Below, piece by piece: positions 46,119 to 55,067 of a DNA stretch of 64,000 nt; within the stretch, counting starts at the first letter, position 1, and each line of letters starts with the position of its first letter. The notes under the pieces were generated by a model. It ran no database searches. It was not told the origin of the DNA and saw only the letters and a program-made list of their open reading frames with translations. Source of the stretch: Intrasporangium flavum (GTDB lineage: Bacteria; Actinomycetota; Actinomycetes; Actinomycetales; Dermatophilaceae); the NCBI RefSeq assembly GCF_001956915.1, contig NZ_MLJO01000013.1, positions 186,001 to 250,000 of the forward strand, written 5' to 3'. The position numbers and the translations under genes were made by a program.

Positions 46119-47045
46119 TCACCACGAGGTCTGGGCACAGGCGCTGGAGCCGGCCGGTTCGACCTGCAGCGTGGCGTGCTCGATGCCGAAGCGCTCGCGC
46201 ATGACCGCCGCGGCCTGGGCCAGGATCGCGCCGGAGTCGACCGGGGCCGCGCCACCCTCCGCGACCGCGGTGACGAGGTGGGCGGTGGCGACGTTCATGC
46301 CCGACGTGAGGGTCCACACGTGCAGGTCGTGCACCTCGATGACGCCCTCGATCCGGGACAGGGCCTCCTCGGCCTCGTCCGGGTGCATGCCGGCGGGCGC
46401 GTGCTGGCCGAGGACGGCCAGGACCTCGCGCCCGAGCATCACGGCGCGGACCGCGACGAAGACGGCGATGGCGAGGGCCACGACGGTGTCCCACCACGGC
46501 TGGCCGGTGGTGCCGACGAGGATCGCTGCGGCGATGACGCCGACCGAACCGAGGGTGTCGGCGAGCACCTCGAGGTAGGCGCCCTTGACGTTGAGGCTCT
46601 CGCCGGCCCCGCCCCGCAGCAGCGCGATGCACACGAGGTTGACGACGAGGCCGAGGGCGCCGACGAGCAGCATCGGGCCCGAGGCGACCTCGGGCTCGGC
46701 GCCGATGCGCCCGATCGCCTCGATGCAGATGTAGACCGCGACGCCGAGCATGAGCAGGACGGCCAGACCCGACGCGAAGACCTCGGCGCGGTAGGAGCCG
46801 AACGTGCGGCGGCCGGTGGTGTCCTTGCGGGTGGCGATGCGCGTGGCCACGAGGGCCGCCCCGAGGGCGACGACGTCGGCAGCCATGTGTCCGGCGTCGC
46901 TGATCAGGGCCAGGGAGCCGGAGCTCAGGCCGACGACGAGCTCGACGACGAAGAACGTGGCCACCAGCCCGAAGGCCAGCTGCAGGCGCCAGCGGTGGGC
47001 TCCGGCGGCCGAGGCGCCCCCGCCGTGCGAGTGCCCGTGGCTCAT
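46119..47045 (-). CDS. Cation diffusion facilitator, CzcD/ZitB-like zinc exporter
   Basis: A 308-residue CDF antiporter. The N-terminal His-rich MSHGHSHGGG is followed by six transmembrane helices. The HxxxD site in LISDAGHMAADVVALGAAL and VKGAYLEVLADTLGSVGV form the tetrahedral metal site typical of Zn/Cd CDFs (CzcD, ZitB). A cytoplasmic domain (about 220-300) has the VHDLHVWTLTSG motif. Its ATG overlaps the stop of the upstream ArsR gene (ATGA), so sensor and exporter form one unit. Confidence 0.93.
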   Translation of the reverse strand: MSHGHSHGGGASAAGAHRWRLQLAFGLVATFFVVELVVGLSSGSLALISDAGHMAADVVALGAALVATRIATRKDTTGRRTFGSYRAEVFASGLAVLLMLGVAVYICIEAIGRIGAEPEVASGPMLLVGALGLVVNLVCIALLRGGAGESLNVKGAYLEVLADTLGSVGVIAAAILVGTTGQPWWDTVVALAIAVFVAVRAVMLGREVLAVLGQHAPAGMHPDEAEEALSRIEGVIEVHDLHVWTLTSGMNVATAHLVTAVAEGGAAPVDSGAILAQAAAVMRERFGIEHATLQVEPAGSSACAQTSW

Positions 47046-47470
47046 GCGCCGGCCCCTCGGCCCGTCCGTGCTGCTGTCCCTGCGCCGGCGGAGTTCTCGT
47101 GGGTCAGGTGCTCTCGGGTGACGTCGAGGAGCATCCGGACGTGGGCGTCGGCGAGCCGGTAGTACATGAGCCGGCCCTCGCGGCGGGCGACGACGACCCG
47201 CGAGGCGCGCAGCAGGCGCAGCGACTGCGACACCGTCGTCTCGGCGACGCCGGTCGAGGCGGCGAGGTCGCAGACGCACAGCTCGCCGGCCTCGAGGAGG
47301 GCGTAGAGCAGCTTGGCGCGCGTCGGGTCGCCGAGCAGCTTGAAGACGGCGGACACCTGGACGAGCTCGTCCTCCGGCAGGGCACGGGACCGGACGTGAC
47401 GCACGGTCTCCGGGTGGACGCAGTGGTCGGTGCAGGCGTCGATCCCGACGACCGTCTCATCTGAACGCAT
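47042..47470 (-). CDS. ArsR/SmtB-family metal sensor with CadC-type and CzrA-type sites
   Basis: A 142-residue winged-helix repressor carrying two complete metal sites. The CadC-like alpha3N site is C13 and C17 (DACTDHC) with C65 and C67 (GELCVCDLA). The zinc-type alpha5 site is D108, H110, H121 and H124, with the D-x-H-x10-H-x2-H spacing of CzrA/SmtB. It should sense Cd/Pb and Zn and repress itself and the CDF gene it overlaps. ATG at 47470 lies inside its operator. TAATAT lies 6 nt upstream, suggesting a leaderless mRNA. Confidence 0.92.
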   Translation of the reverse strand: MRSDETVVGIDACTDHCVHPETVRHVRSRALPEDELVQVSAVFKLLGDPTRAKLLYALLEAGELCVCDLAASTGVAETTVSQSLRLLRASRVVVARREGRLMYYRLADAHVRMLLDVTREHLTHENSAGAGTAARTGRGAGA

Positions 47471-47478
47471 GCTCAGAT
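47459..47478 (-). promoter_or_regulatory. ArsR/CadC-type operator covering the start codon
   Basis: ATCTGA-N8-TCAGAT palindrome with further partial symmetry, like 12-2-12 SmtB/CadC sites. It includes the ATG (47470-47468) and touches the -10 box TAATAT (47482-47477 on the minus strand). Confidence 0.8.
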
Positions 47479-47599
47479 ATTACGGGCGAGTGGCGAGTCA
47501 CGGAACCGGGGCCGGCGCACTCCGGGCAAAGAGGGCAGACGGTCGCCGCCACGCCAGCCGGGTCGTCTCGACGTGGCCCCGAGCGGGCATGACCATGGC

Positions 47600-47806
47600 A
47601 TGGACGACGAGGAGAGGCTGCTCTGCGAGTGGCAGGCGGCGCGCGAGGCCTACGACGAGGCGCTCGTGTCCCTCTTCCCCACCGGCGCGGGCGGGAGCGG
47701 CGGGCGGCCAGATCCGCTGCTGCTGCGCGAAGCCGCACACCGACGCGCGGTCGAGGAGCTCGCGCGACGCCGCTACTACGCGAGCCGCGGACTGGACGGC
47801 GCCTGA
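47600..47806 (+). CDS. Small hypothetical protein
   Basis: A 68-residue acidic, helical-looking protein (MDDEERLLCEWQAAREAYDE at the start, RRAVEELARRRYYASRGLD near the end). I do not recognise it. No clear ribosome site precedes the ATG, so the exact start is open. It is divergent from the ArsR gene and convergent with the Gre-like gene 10 bp away. Confidence 0.5.
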   Translation: MDDEERLLCEWQAAREAYDEALVSLFPTGAGGSGGRPDPLLLREAAHRRAVEELARRRYYASRGLDGA

Positions 47807-47816
47807 GGCGCCTGGC

Positions 47817-48287
47817 TCACGTGACGAGGTCCAGGCGGTGGTCCTGGCCGCGGAAGCTGAAGGTGTCGCCCACGCGCTTGCCGACGATGGCCGCGTAGAC
47901 GGGGGAGCCGGCGCCGATGCCCTCGTAGCTGACCCCGTCGCAGTCGAAGGCGTCGCTGCTGACGCCGACGACGTAGTGGTCGCCGTCGAAGCCCACGACG
48001 GCGCCGGGGCCGACCTCGGTCGTCGGCGTGAAGTCGAGCGCGCGGATGGCGTCGAGGGACTCGCGCGAGTGCGCCGCGGACCGCTGGAAGAGACCCTCGA
48101 GGTCGCCGGCCTCGAGCGTCTGGGACGAGTCACCGGCCTCCGGCACGGCGTCGCGGTCCTGGCGTGCGGCGTCGCGCTCGGCGGTGCTCTGGCTCGTCAG
48201 CGCTGCGAGCGCGGACTCGGCGTGCGCGATGAACGCGTCGCGCACGCGGAGCTTGCCGTCGGCGTCGAGGCCGGTGGGCTGCGTCAT
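47817..48287 (-). CDS. GreA/GreB C-terminal-domain protein
   Basis: A 156-residue protein. Residues about 1-80 are helical, as in a short coiled coil, though not the full GreA hairpin. Residues 85-156 match the FKBP-like C-terminal domain of Gre factors and Rnk (GPGAVVGFDGDHYVVGVSSD, then GSPVYAAIVGKRVGDTFSFR), which binds RNA polymerase at the secondary channel. It may modulate transcription as an anti-Gre or Gre paralogue. ATG at 48287. Confidence 0.8.
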   Translation of the reverse strand: MTQPTGLDADGKLRVRDAFIAHAESALAALTSQSTAERDAARQDRDAVPEAGDSSQTLEAGDLEGLFQRSAAHSRESLDAIRALDFTPTTEVGPGAVVGFDGDHYVVGVSSDAFDCDGVSYEGIGAGSPVYAAIVGKRVGDTFSFRGQDHRLDLVT

Positions 48288-48514
48288 GGGTCTGTCCTGC
48301 CTGACGTCGGGAACGCTGGAGCAACTCTCCAAGGTAGATCCCCGGCGCCGTCCCGGTCGAGGGATCCGGTCGCGCCTGGGACGCTTGACGGCTTGCCCGT
48401 GGACGCCTGCGACCACCTTGTCGGGGCTCCTGGCCGGCGGGAGAATCGCAGGGAGTCGCGGTGCAACGACCACCGAAGCGACCACTGGAACGACCACTGA
48501 CGGGAGGGGCCGAC

Positions 48515-48949
48515 ATGCCATCAGCGCGACGGACCATCGTCATCGAGCGCCCCATCGAGGCCGTCTTCGCCTTCTTCACCACGCCGTCCAACGACCTCCG
48601 GTGGCGGCCCCACGTCCGCGAGATCGACGGCCCGGCGCAGCTGTCGACCGGAGCCCGGATCCATCAGGTGGTCGCCGGGCCGGGTGGCCGGGGGATACCG
48701 GCCGACATCGAGGTGACCGAGTACGCGCCCTCGACCGCCTACGCCTTCAGGGTCGTCGCCGGACCCGCACGACCCCAGGGGGCGTATGCGTTCACGAGCG
48801 CCGGGCCCGACGCGACCGAGGTCACCTTCTCGCTCTCCGCAGAGCTCGGCGGCCTGAAGAAGCTCGTGATGGGCGCCCCGGTGCAGAAGTCGATGGACGG
48901 CGAGATGGCCTCGCTCGACACCGCCAAGCGTCTGATCGAGTCCGGCTAG
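48515..48949 (+). CDS. SRPBCC-family (START-like) protein
   Basis: A 144-residue helix-grip protein of the polyketide-cyclase/START-like superfamily: RTIVIERPIEAVFAFFTTPS at the start, WRPHVREIDG, and a C-terminal helix VQKSMDGEMASLDTAKRLIE. These bind hydrophobic ligands; the ligand here is unknown. GGGAGGGGC before the ATG fixes the start. Its stop lies 3 bp from the end of the convergent hydrolase gene. Confidence 0.85.
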   Translation: MPSARRTIVIERPIEAVFAFFTTPSNDLRWRPHVREIDGPAQLSTGARIHQVVAGPGGRGIPADIEVTEYAPSTAYAFRVVAGPARPQGAYAFTSAGPDATEVTFSLSAELGGLKKLVMGAPVQKSMDGEMASLDTAKRLIESG

Positions 48950-48952
48950 CCA

Positions 48953-49858
48953 TCAGCCGCCGTCGCTCGCGCCGCCCACGACCGGGACGCGCGCGCCCTG
49001 GCCGGTCGCGATCTGCGCGACGGCGCGCACCGAGTCGGTGCCGGCGGCCAGGTAGCCGTTGTGCCCGTGCGCCCCGCCGACCGGGAGTGGCCGTGCCCCG
49101 AACGACGGGGACGTCGGGTCGGCGGCGTGGCCGAAGCCCTCGAGCCGGGTGTGCGGGACGAGGCCGATGGGGTCGTCGGCGGCGACGCCGGCCCAGACCG
49201 TCGCGCGGGTCCGCAGGGCCGATCGCGTCCACACGTCCATGCCCGGCGACCCGACGACGACGAGGTTGGAGACGCGCAGGCGGGGAGCGGCGTGGCCGCA
49301 GACCACCGAGCCGTAGCTGTGGCACACGAGGCTGACGGTGGCCGAGCGCGGGAGGTGGTCGACGAAGGCGACGAGGCGGGGCGCGCCGTCGAGGGCGCGG
49401 TCCGAGCGGGCGGCGTCGGCGTCGAGCCCTGCCGGGGCGTCGTAGTCGAGCCAGACCACCACGGCGGCCGGTGTGTGCGGGTCCGAGCGCTGCATCTCGG
49501 CGAGGAGGGTGCGGGCCTGGACCGCAGGGTGCCGGCGTCCGGCCTCGTGCTCGTCGCGCAGCAGCGGACCCGTCCAGCCGACGCCGGGGACGATGACGGC
49601 GATGTGACGCGCGCGACGCACGTCGCCGAATGCCTCGACGAGGCGGCCGTGGCGTGCGTCGGAGCTGAGCACCGTGGCCCGCGGACCGCTGACCTGCACG
49701 GGGGTCCCGTCGCTGATCGACTGGCCGACGGCCGGTGCCGCCCCGACGAGGAGGGTCGCGAGGGTGACGGCGGCGAGGGCGAGCCGGTCGCGCAGCGATC
49801 CCCGAGTGGGGCGTCTGGAGGAGGGGGTGCGTCGGTGAGGGTGGGGTCGTCGATCCAC
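48953..49858 (-). CDS. Secreted or anchored alpha/beta hydrolase (DUF1023 type)
   Basis: A 301-residue protein. A signal/anchor segment at about 27-47 (LALAAVTLATLLVGAAPAVG) precedes an alpha/beta-hydrolase fold of the actinobacterial DUF1023 group. The nucleophile elbow is in LVCHSYGSVVCGHAA, with Asp in VVVWLDYDAP and a C-terminal His in GAHGHNGYL. The substrate is unknown. GTG at 49858 is chosen because AAGGA sits 6 nt upstream; the frame is open beyond it without similarity. Confidence 0.8.
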   Translation of the reverse strand: MDRRPHPHRRTPSSRRPTRGSLRDRLALAAVTLATLLVGAAPAVGQSISDGTPVQVSGPRATVLSSDARHGRLVEAFGDVRRARHIAVIVPGVGWTGPLLRDEHEAGRRHPAVQARTLLAEMQRSDPHTPAAVVVWLDYDAPAGLDADAARSDRALDGAPRLVAFVDHLPRSATVSLVCHSYGSVVCGHAAPRLRVSNLVVVGSPGMDVWTRSALRTRATVWAGVAADDPIGLVPHTRLEGFGHAADPTSPSFGARPLPVGGAHGHNGYLAAGTDSVRAVAQIATGQGARVPVVGGASDGG

Positions 49859-50048
49859 TCGGCGTCCTTGTCGTCGGTCAGGCGGCAAGGTCGTGAGTCT
49901 GACGAAGAAGCCTGTGAGCGGTTCACAGGAGCCGGGTCTCAGCGACCTCCGGGGTGGGCAGCGGGGCGGAAGTCTGGGAGCCTGCAAGGAGCCGGGTCCG
50001 ACCCGAGGCTCGACTGCGACCCACCCAGTCCAGCACCTTGGAGGCTCC

Positions 50049-50618
50049 ATGCCCACCTACGACGTCGGCTACTTCGTCGGCAGCCTGTCCTCGACCTCGA
50101 TCAACCGGACGCTGAGCCGCGCGCTGATCCGCCTGGCCCCGAAGGACCTCACCTTCACCGAGATCCCCATCGGCAACCTGCCGCTCTACAGCCCCGACTT
50201 CGACGCCGACTACCCGGCGGAGCCGCAGGCGCTCAAGGACGCGATCGCCCGTTCGCAGGCGGTGCTCTTCGTGACGCCGGAGTACAACCGCTCGATCCCG
50301 GGCGCCCTGAAGAACGCCATCGACTGGGCCTCCCGACCGTGGGGCCAGAACTCCTTCGACCACATCCCGGCGGCGGTCATCGGGGCCTCGCCCGGCCAGA
50401 TCGGAACGGCGCTGGCCCAGCAGAGCCTGCGCGGCGTGCTCAGCTTCTGCAACGCGCGGCAGATGACGGCGCCCGAGGCATACGTCACCTTCCGCCCGGG
50501 GCTGTTCACCGACGACGGCGAGGTGACCGACGAGTCCACGGCGGACTTCCTGTCGGGCTTCATGCAGGAGTTCCGCGACCACATCGAGCGGGTCCTCACC
50601 GTCCTGCCGCGACCGTGA
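50049..50618 (+). CDS. NADPH-dependent FMN reductase
   Basis: A 189-residue flavodoxin-like NAD(P)H:FMN oxidoreductase (SsuE/ChrR/YieF-like). The FMN phosphate loop is VGSLSSTSINRTLSRAL, and the flavin-binding VTPEYNRSIPGALKNAIDWA is diagnostic. It probably reduces quinones, chromate or azo compounds with NADPH. CTTGGAGG lies just before the ATG. It ends 1 bp from the convergent channel gene. Confidence 0.92.
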   Translation: MPTYDVGYFVGSLSSTSINRTLSRALIRLAPKDLTFTEIPIGNLPLYSPDFDADYPAEPQALKDAIARSQAVLFVTPEYNRSIPGALKNAIDWASRPWGQNSFDHIPAAVIGASPGQIGTALAQQSLRGVLSFCNARQMTAPEAYVTFRPGLFTDDGEVTDESTADFLSGFMQEFRDHIERVLTVLPRP

Positions 50619-50619
50619 G

Positions 50620-51261
50620 TCACCCCTGCTCGCGCGGCGGCGTACCCCGGGGGGTCGGCGCGTCGAGGTCGTAGCGGATGCCGACGACGCGGATGCCGAA
50701 GCACAGGCAGGCGGCGACGAGGGCGCCGGCGGGTCCCGGGGCGCCGAGCTCGTGGGCCGTCACCGTGGCGGTGGCCCCGACGAGCGCCGGGATGGCGTAG
50801 AGCCCGCTGCTCAGCACCGTGGGGACGTGCCCGAGGAGGACGTCGCGCAGCGTCCCACCCCCGACGCCGGTGATCGCCCCCAGCAGGACCGCGGGCAGCG
50901 GTGCCATGCCGGAGTCGAGCGCCTTGAGGGAGCCGGTGACGGCGAAGAGGCTCAGGCCCATCGCGTCGAAGACGTTGATGGACAGGGCGATCCGATCGAG
51001 ACGAGGGCCGAGGAAGAAGGCGAGGAGGGCGCCGGAGGCGGCGACGACCAGGTAGCGCCAGTCGCTGAAGGTGGCCGGGGGCAGGGAGCCGATGAGCACG
51101 TCGCGGATGATGCCTCCGCCCATCGCGGTGAACATGCCGAGCGCCACGACGCCGACGATGTCCAGGCGGGCGGTGCGGATCGCGGTGAGCGCCCCGTTGA
51201 GCGCGAACACGAAGGTGCCGGCGAGGTCGAGGACGAGGAGCAGGAGGCCCGACGTGCTCAT
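50620..51261 (-). CDS. Trimeric intracellular cation channel-like membrane protein (YicG/UPF0126)
   Basis: A 213-residue protein with two repeated halves of three helices plus a seventh. The duplicated glycine motif appears as GGGIIRDVLIGSLP and GGGTLRDVLLGHVP, the hallmark of UPF0126/TRIC-type channels. It probably conducts monovalent cations or a small metabolite; some relatives sit next to glycine riboswitches. It lies 8 bp after the M20 gene in the same direction, so is co-transcribed. Confidence 0.9.
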   Translation of the reverse strand: MSTSGLLLLVLDLAGTFVFALNGALTAIRTARLDIVGVVALGMFTAMGGGIIRDVLIGSLPPATFSDWRYLVVAASGALLAFFLGPRLDRIALSINVFDAMGLSLFAVTGSLKALDSGMAPLPAVLLGAITGVGGGTLRDVLLGHVPTVLSSGLYAIPALVGATATVTAHELGAPGPAGALVAACLCFGIRVVGIRYDLDAPTPRGTPPREQG

Positions 51262-51269
51262 CGACGCGC

Positions 51270-52538
51270 TCAGCGTCCGAGCCAGGCCAGCGCGGCGACG
51301 ACGAGGGCGGAGGTCCCGGTGTCGAGCGTCGGCTGGACGACCGGCGCGAAGAAGGGGGAGTGGTTGACGGGCACGTCCTGGGCGACGGTGCCCGCCTCGA
51401 CGGCTGCGCGGTACGCGTCGGGGTCGCTGCCGCCGATCCCCCAGTAGGTGTACGGGACGCCGAGGGCGGTGGGCAGGTCGCTGAAGTCCTCGCTGGCGCT
51501 CTGCAGCGGCAGCTCGGTGGCGAGCTCGCCGAAGTGTGCGGCGAAGGCCGCACGGACGCGCTCGGTCGTCGCCGCGTCGTTGACGGTGGGTGGGAACCGG
51601 TCGAAGAGCTCGAGGTCCGGCTCGGCCGGCGACCCGGACGCCTGGCACTCGGCGACGACGATCCTGCGGACGGCATCGAGGACCGCCGCGCGGGTCTGCT
51701 CGTCGTAGGTGCGCACGTTGAGCTCGAGGACGGCGTGGTCGCCGATGACGTTGCTCTTGGTGCCGGCCCGGATGCTGCCCACGGTGAGGACCGCCGGCGT
51801 CGTCGGGGCGAGCTCGCGCGAGACGACGGTCTGGAGCCGGACGACGATCATCGCCGCCAGCACGACGGGGTCGACGGCCGCCTGCGGCATCGAGCCGTGC
51901 GCGCCGCGCCCGTGGACGGTGACGCGCAGGCTGTCGGCGGCCGAGAGGACCGCACCCGGGCGGGTGCCGACCGTGCCGGCGACCCCCGGCAGGACGTGCT
52001 GCGCCAGCGCCACGTCCACCGACCCCACGAGCCCGGCGAGGCCGTCCTCGACCATCCGCCGGGCGCCGTCGCCCAGCTCCTCGGCGGGCTGGAACAGGGC
52101 CACGACGGTGCCGCCCCAGGCGTCGCGGTGCCCGGCGAGCAGGTCGGCCGCGCCGAGCAGGCAGGTGACGTGCACGTCGTGCCCGCACGCGTGCATGACC
52201 GGGACCGCCTCGGCGGCATCCTCGACCGACGCCTGTGCGGTGCTCGCGTAGGCCAGGCCGGTCGCCTCCTGCACCGGCAGCGCGTCCATGTCGGCGCGCA
52301 GCAGCACCGAGGGCCCGTCGCCGTTGCGGAGGATCCCGACGACGCCGGTGCCACCGACGCCCTCGGTCACCTGGTAGCCGCTCCCGCGCAGCCGGTGCGC
52401 GACGGCGGCCGCGGTCTGCGTCTCCTGGTGGGACAGCTCGGGATGCTGGTGCAGGTGGCGGTAGAAGTCCTCCTGCCAGGGCCGGCAGGCCCCCAGGCCG
52501 GACAGGACCGCCGTGGCGGCGGACGCGGAGCTGGACAT
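51270..52538 (-). CDS. M20D-family amidohydrolase/peptidase
   Basis: A 422-residue metal-dependent aminoacylase/amidohydrolase of the M20D (hippuricase, IAA-amino-acid hydrolase) type. Ligands appear in HACGHDVHVTCL and in FQPAEELGDGARRM; the lid has GRGAHGSMPQAAVDP. It hydrolyses N-acyl amino acids; the acyl group is unknown. GAGGAGGCCC precedes the ATG. It is the first gene of a pair with the TRIC-like channel. Confidence 0.92.
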   Translation of the reverse strand: MSSSASAATAVLSGLGACRPWQEDFYRHLHQHPELSHQETQTAAAVAHRLRGSGYQVTEGVGGTGVVGILRNGDGPSVLLRADMDALPVQEATGLAYASTAQASVEDAAEAVPVMHACGHDVHVTCLLGAADLLAGHRDAWGGTVVALFQPAEELGDGARRMVEDGLAGLVGSVDVALAQHVLPGVAGTVGTRPGAVLSAADSLRVTVHGRGAHGSMPQAAVDPVVLAAMIVVRLQTVVSRELAPTTPAVLTVGSIRAGTKSNVIGDHAVLELNVRTYDEQTRAAVLDAVRRIVVAECQASGSPAEPDLELFDRFPPTVNDAATTERVRAAFAAHFGELATELPLQSASEDFSDLPTALGVPYTYWGIGGSDPDAYRAAVEAGTVAQDVPVNHSPFFAPVVQPTLDTGTSALVVAALAWLGR

Positions 52539-52680
52539 CGGGCCTCCTCGTGGTCGGCGCCGTCGGGCTGCCGTGGAGAACCCGACCACGGTATCCCCGC
52601 ACCCGGGAGCGGGGAGGCCCGCCGCCCCGCCAGTACGTCACGGCCCGGACCCCCCGCGACGACGGACGCTGCCGGCGCCG

Positions 52681-53874
52681 TCAGGACGCGTCGGGGTTCT
52701 CGAGCACGACGGCCAGGCCCTGACCGACGCCGATGCAGATGGCGGCGACGCCCCAGCGCTCGTTCCGCTCGCGCAGGACCTTGGCGAGGGTGGCGACGAT
52801 GCGTCCGCCGGAGGCGCCGAGGGGGTGGCCGAGGGCGATGGCGCCGCCGCGGGTGTTGACGATGTCGGGGTCGACCTTCCACGCGTCGAGGCAGGCCAGG
52901 GACTGCACGGCGAAGGCCTCGTTGAGCTCGACGGCGCCGACGGCGTCCCACCCGATGCCGGCCCGGGCCAGCGCGCGGCCCGCGGCCTCGACGGGGGCGT
53001 AGCCGAACTCCTGCGGGGTGAGGGCGAAGGCGCCACGGCCGGCGATGCGGGCCAGCGGGGCGGTGCCGATGACCTCGGCCGCGGCCTCGGAGCCGAGCAG
53101 GACCGCGGACGCGCCGTCGCTGAGGGGCGAGGCGTTGCCGGCGGTGATGGTGCCGTCGGGGCGGAAGGAGGGGGTGAGCGTCGCGAGCGTCTCGACCGAG
53201 CTGCCGGGGCGGATACCCTCGTCGCGGGTCAGCCCGGTTCCCTCGACCGGTACGACGAGGTCGTCGTAGAAGCCGTCCTCCCAGGCCTGGTGGGCGAGGC
53301 GGTGCGACCGGGCGGCGAACGCGTCCTGGCGCTCGCGGGTGATGCCGAAGCGCTCCTGCAGCTGCTCGTTGGCCTCGCCGAGGGACACGGTCCAGGCCGG
53401 GTTCATCCGGGGGTTGACGAGGCGCCAGCCCAGCGCCGTGGACACCGCGGTGAGGTCACCGGCCGGGAAGGCGCGCGCCGGCTTGGGCATGACCCACGGG
53501 GCGCGGGTCATCGACTCGACGCCACCGGTCAGCACGATGTCGGCATCGCCGGTCTCGATGGCCCGGGAGCCGGCGTGGACGGCGTCGAGGCTCGAGCCGC
53601 AGAGCCGGTTGACCGTCGTACCCGGGACGCTCACCGGCATCCCGGCCAGCAGGGCCGCCATGCGCCCGACGTTGCGGTTCTCCTCGCCGGCGCCGTTGGC
53701 GTTGCCCCACACGACGTCGTCGACGCGGCCCGGGTCGAGGTCCGGGGTGCGGGCGAGCAGCGCCGAGATCGCGTGCGCGGCGAGGTCGTCGGGCCGGACG
53801 CCGGCGAGGCTGCCGTTGAACTTGCCGAAGGGGGTGCGGACGGCTGCGTACACGAACGAGGTCGACGAGGTCAC
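52681..53874 (-). CDS. Thiolase (acetyl-CoA acyltransferase, PcaF/FadA-like)
   Basis: A 397-residue thiolase. Nucleophile Cys is in TTVNRLCGSSLDAV, His in NEAFAVQ / GGAIALGHPLGASG, and the second Cys in AICIGVGQG. The SRAIETGDADIVLTGGVESM and GWRLVNPRM segments resemble beta-ketoadipyl-CoA thiolases, but no aromatic-degradation gene is near, so fatty-acid breakdown is equally possible. GTG start. A single gene, 142 bp from the M20 gene. Confidence 0.92.
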   Translation of the reverse strand: MTSSTSFVYAAVRTPFGKFNGSLAGVRPDDLAAHAISALLARTPDLDPGRVDDVVWGNANGAGEENRNVGRMAALLAGMPVSVPGTTVNRLCGSSLDAVHAGSRAIETGDADIVLTGGVESMTRAPWVMPKPARAFPAGDLTAVSTALGWRLVNPRMNPAWTVSLGEANEQLQERFGITRERQDAFAARSHRLAHQAWEDGFYDDLVVPVEGTGLTRDEGIRPGSSVETLATLTPSFRPDGTITAGNASPLSDGASAVLLGSEAAAEVIGTAPLARIAGRGAFALTPQEFGYAPVEAAGRALARAGIGWDAVGAVELNEAFAVQSLACLDAWKVDPDIVNTRGGAIALGHPLGASGGRIVATLAKVLRERNERWGVAAICIGVGQGLAVVLENPDAS

Positions 53875-54067
53875 GAGGGGAGCCTAGGGGCCCGACGCCG
53901 GACGAGCGCCGGCACCGGCCCGCACCCCGGTCGAGAGGTCCTGACCGGGAGCTCCCTCCACGGCGCTGCCGGCCAGGACGTCGACGGCATACCCGTTTTG
54001 TCCGTCCTGTCCACATTCGGGGCATGGCCGGCGATCGTCGCACCCGGTTCCGGGTAGTGCGTCCACC

Positions 54068-55030
54068 GTGAACGTCCACGACGCGGGTGACGAGGCACGA
54101 GGGCCCCTGCCGCGCACGCCTGCCGTGCTGCGGGGCCTGCCCCACGCCGGGGGCGGCGTGGAGTCCGGGATCTCGGTGCCGCAGCTGGCGCGCCTGGTCG
54201 ACCACCGCCTGCACGTCGAGAGCCTCGACCCGGACTCCCTGGCCCGGTCGGTGCGCCTGGCCGTCGAGTACGGGGTGGGCGCCGTGACGTGCAGGCCCGG
54301 CGACGTCGCCACGGTCGCGACGCTCGTGCGGGAGCACGCCACCGACGTGGGGCTGCGCTGGCGGCGCCCGGGGTCGCCGGGGCAGTCAGCGCCGGCCGGG
54401 ACGGCGGGCGCCGCCCCGCCGTGGCGGTCCCCGCTCGTGGGCGTCGCCACGGCCCTCGAGTTCGAGCGGCGGGCCACGAGCGTCGAGGCACTCCTCGAGG
54501 AGACGCGCGACCTCACCCTGTCCGGGGCGTCGGAGCTCGCCCTGCTCGTGGACGAGCAGCGCCTACCGGTGCCTCCCGCCCGAGACCGGGTCCTCGCGGC
54601 CGCCCCGGCACCGACGCCCGACCGCGGGGCCCGGCGCGACTGGCGCGAAGCGGTGGCCGCTCTCGTCGAGGCGCAGCCGCGGTACCGGTTCCGGCTGCGG
54701 GTGCACCTCGACACGAGCGAGATGACCGACGACGTCGTGCGTCGGGCGTGCGAGTCCCTGCGCGCTGCGGGCGTCTGGATGGTGCAGGCCGGGACGTGGC
54801 GCGGGCCGCGCACCAGCTTCAGCCAGATCCGCGTCATGCGTGAGGCGCTCGGCGGGGCGACGCGTCTGAAGTGGACGAGCCCGGTCTCCTCGCTGCACGG
54901 CCTGCTCCTCGCGGTGGCCGAGGGCGTGGACCGGTGCAACGCCGAGGACACCTTCGTGCTGCTCGGCGCAGCCGAGCAGCACGCCCGCGTCGGTCCCATC
55001 CGGGTGCCGAGGCCGGGGCTGGTGGGCTGA
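54068..55030 (+). CDS. DeoC-fold protein with lost aldolase residues (probable pseudoenzyme)
   Basis: A 320-residue protein whose order of elements follows deoxyribose-phosphate aldolase: VDHRLHVESLDPDSLARSVR (about 44-63), VEYGVGAVTCRPGDVATVA, SGASELALLVDE, VHLDTSEMTDDVVRRACESL and LKWTSPVSSLHGL. The Schiff-base Lys of DeoC (in KTSTG) is replaced by Gln in WMVQAGTW, and the catalytic Asp (in DEVDVV) by Ala in SELALLV. The second Lys (in LKWTS) remains. Normal aldolase chemistry is unlikely; a regulatory or different lyase role is possible. GTG start. The alignment was done by eye. Confidence 0.65.
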   Translation: MNVHDAGDEARGPLPRTPAVLRGLPHAGGGVESGISVPQLARLVDHRLHVESLDPDSLARSVRLAVEYGVGAVTCRPGDVATVATLVREHATDVGLRWRRPGSPGQSAPAGTAGAAPPWRSPLVGVATALEFERRATSVEALLEETRDLTLSGASELALLVDEQRLPVPPARDRVLAAAPAPTPDRGARRDWREAVAALVEAQPRYRFRLRVHLDTSEMTDDVVRRACESLRAAGVWMVQAGTWRGPRTSFSQIRVMREALGGATRLKWTSPVSSLHGLLLAVAEGVDRCNAEDTFVLLGAAEQHARVGPIRVPRPGLVG

Positions 55031-55067
55031 GGTGCCCGCTCGGGGGCAGGACCCGCGGCGGGTTATC

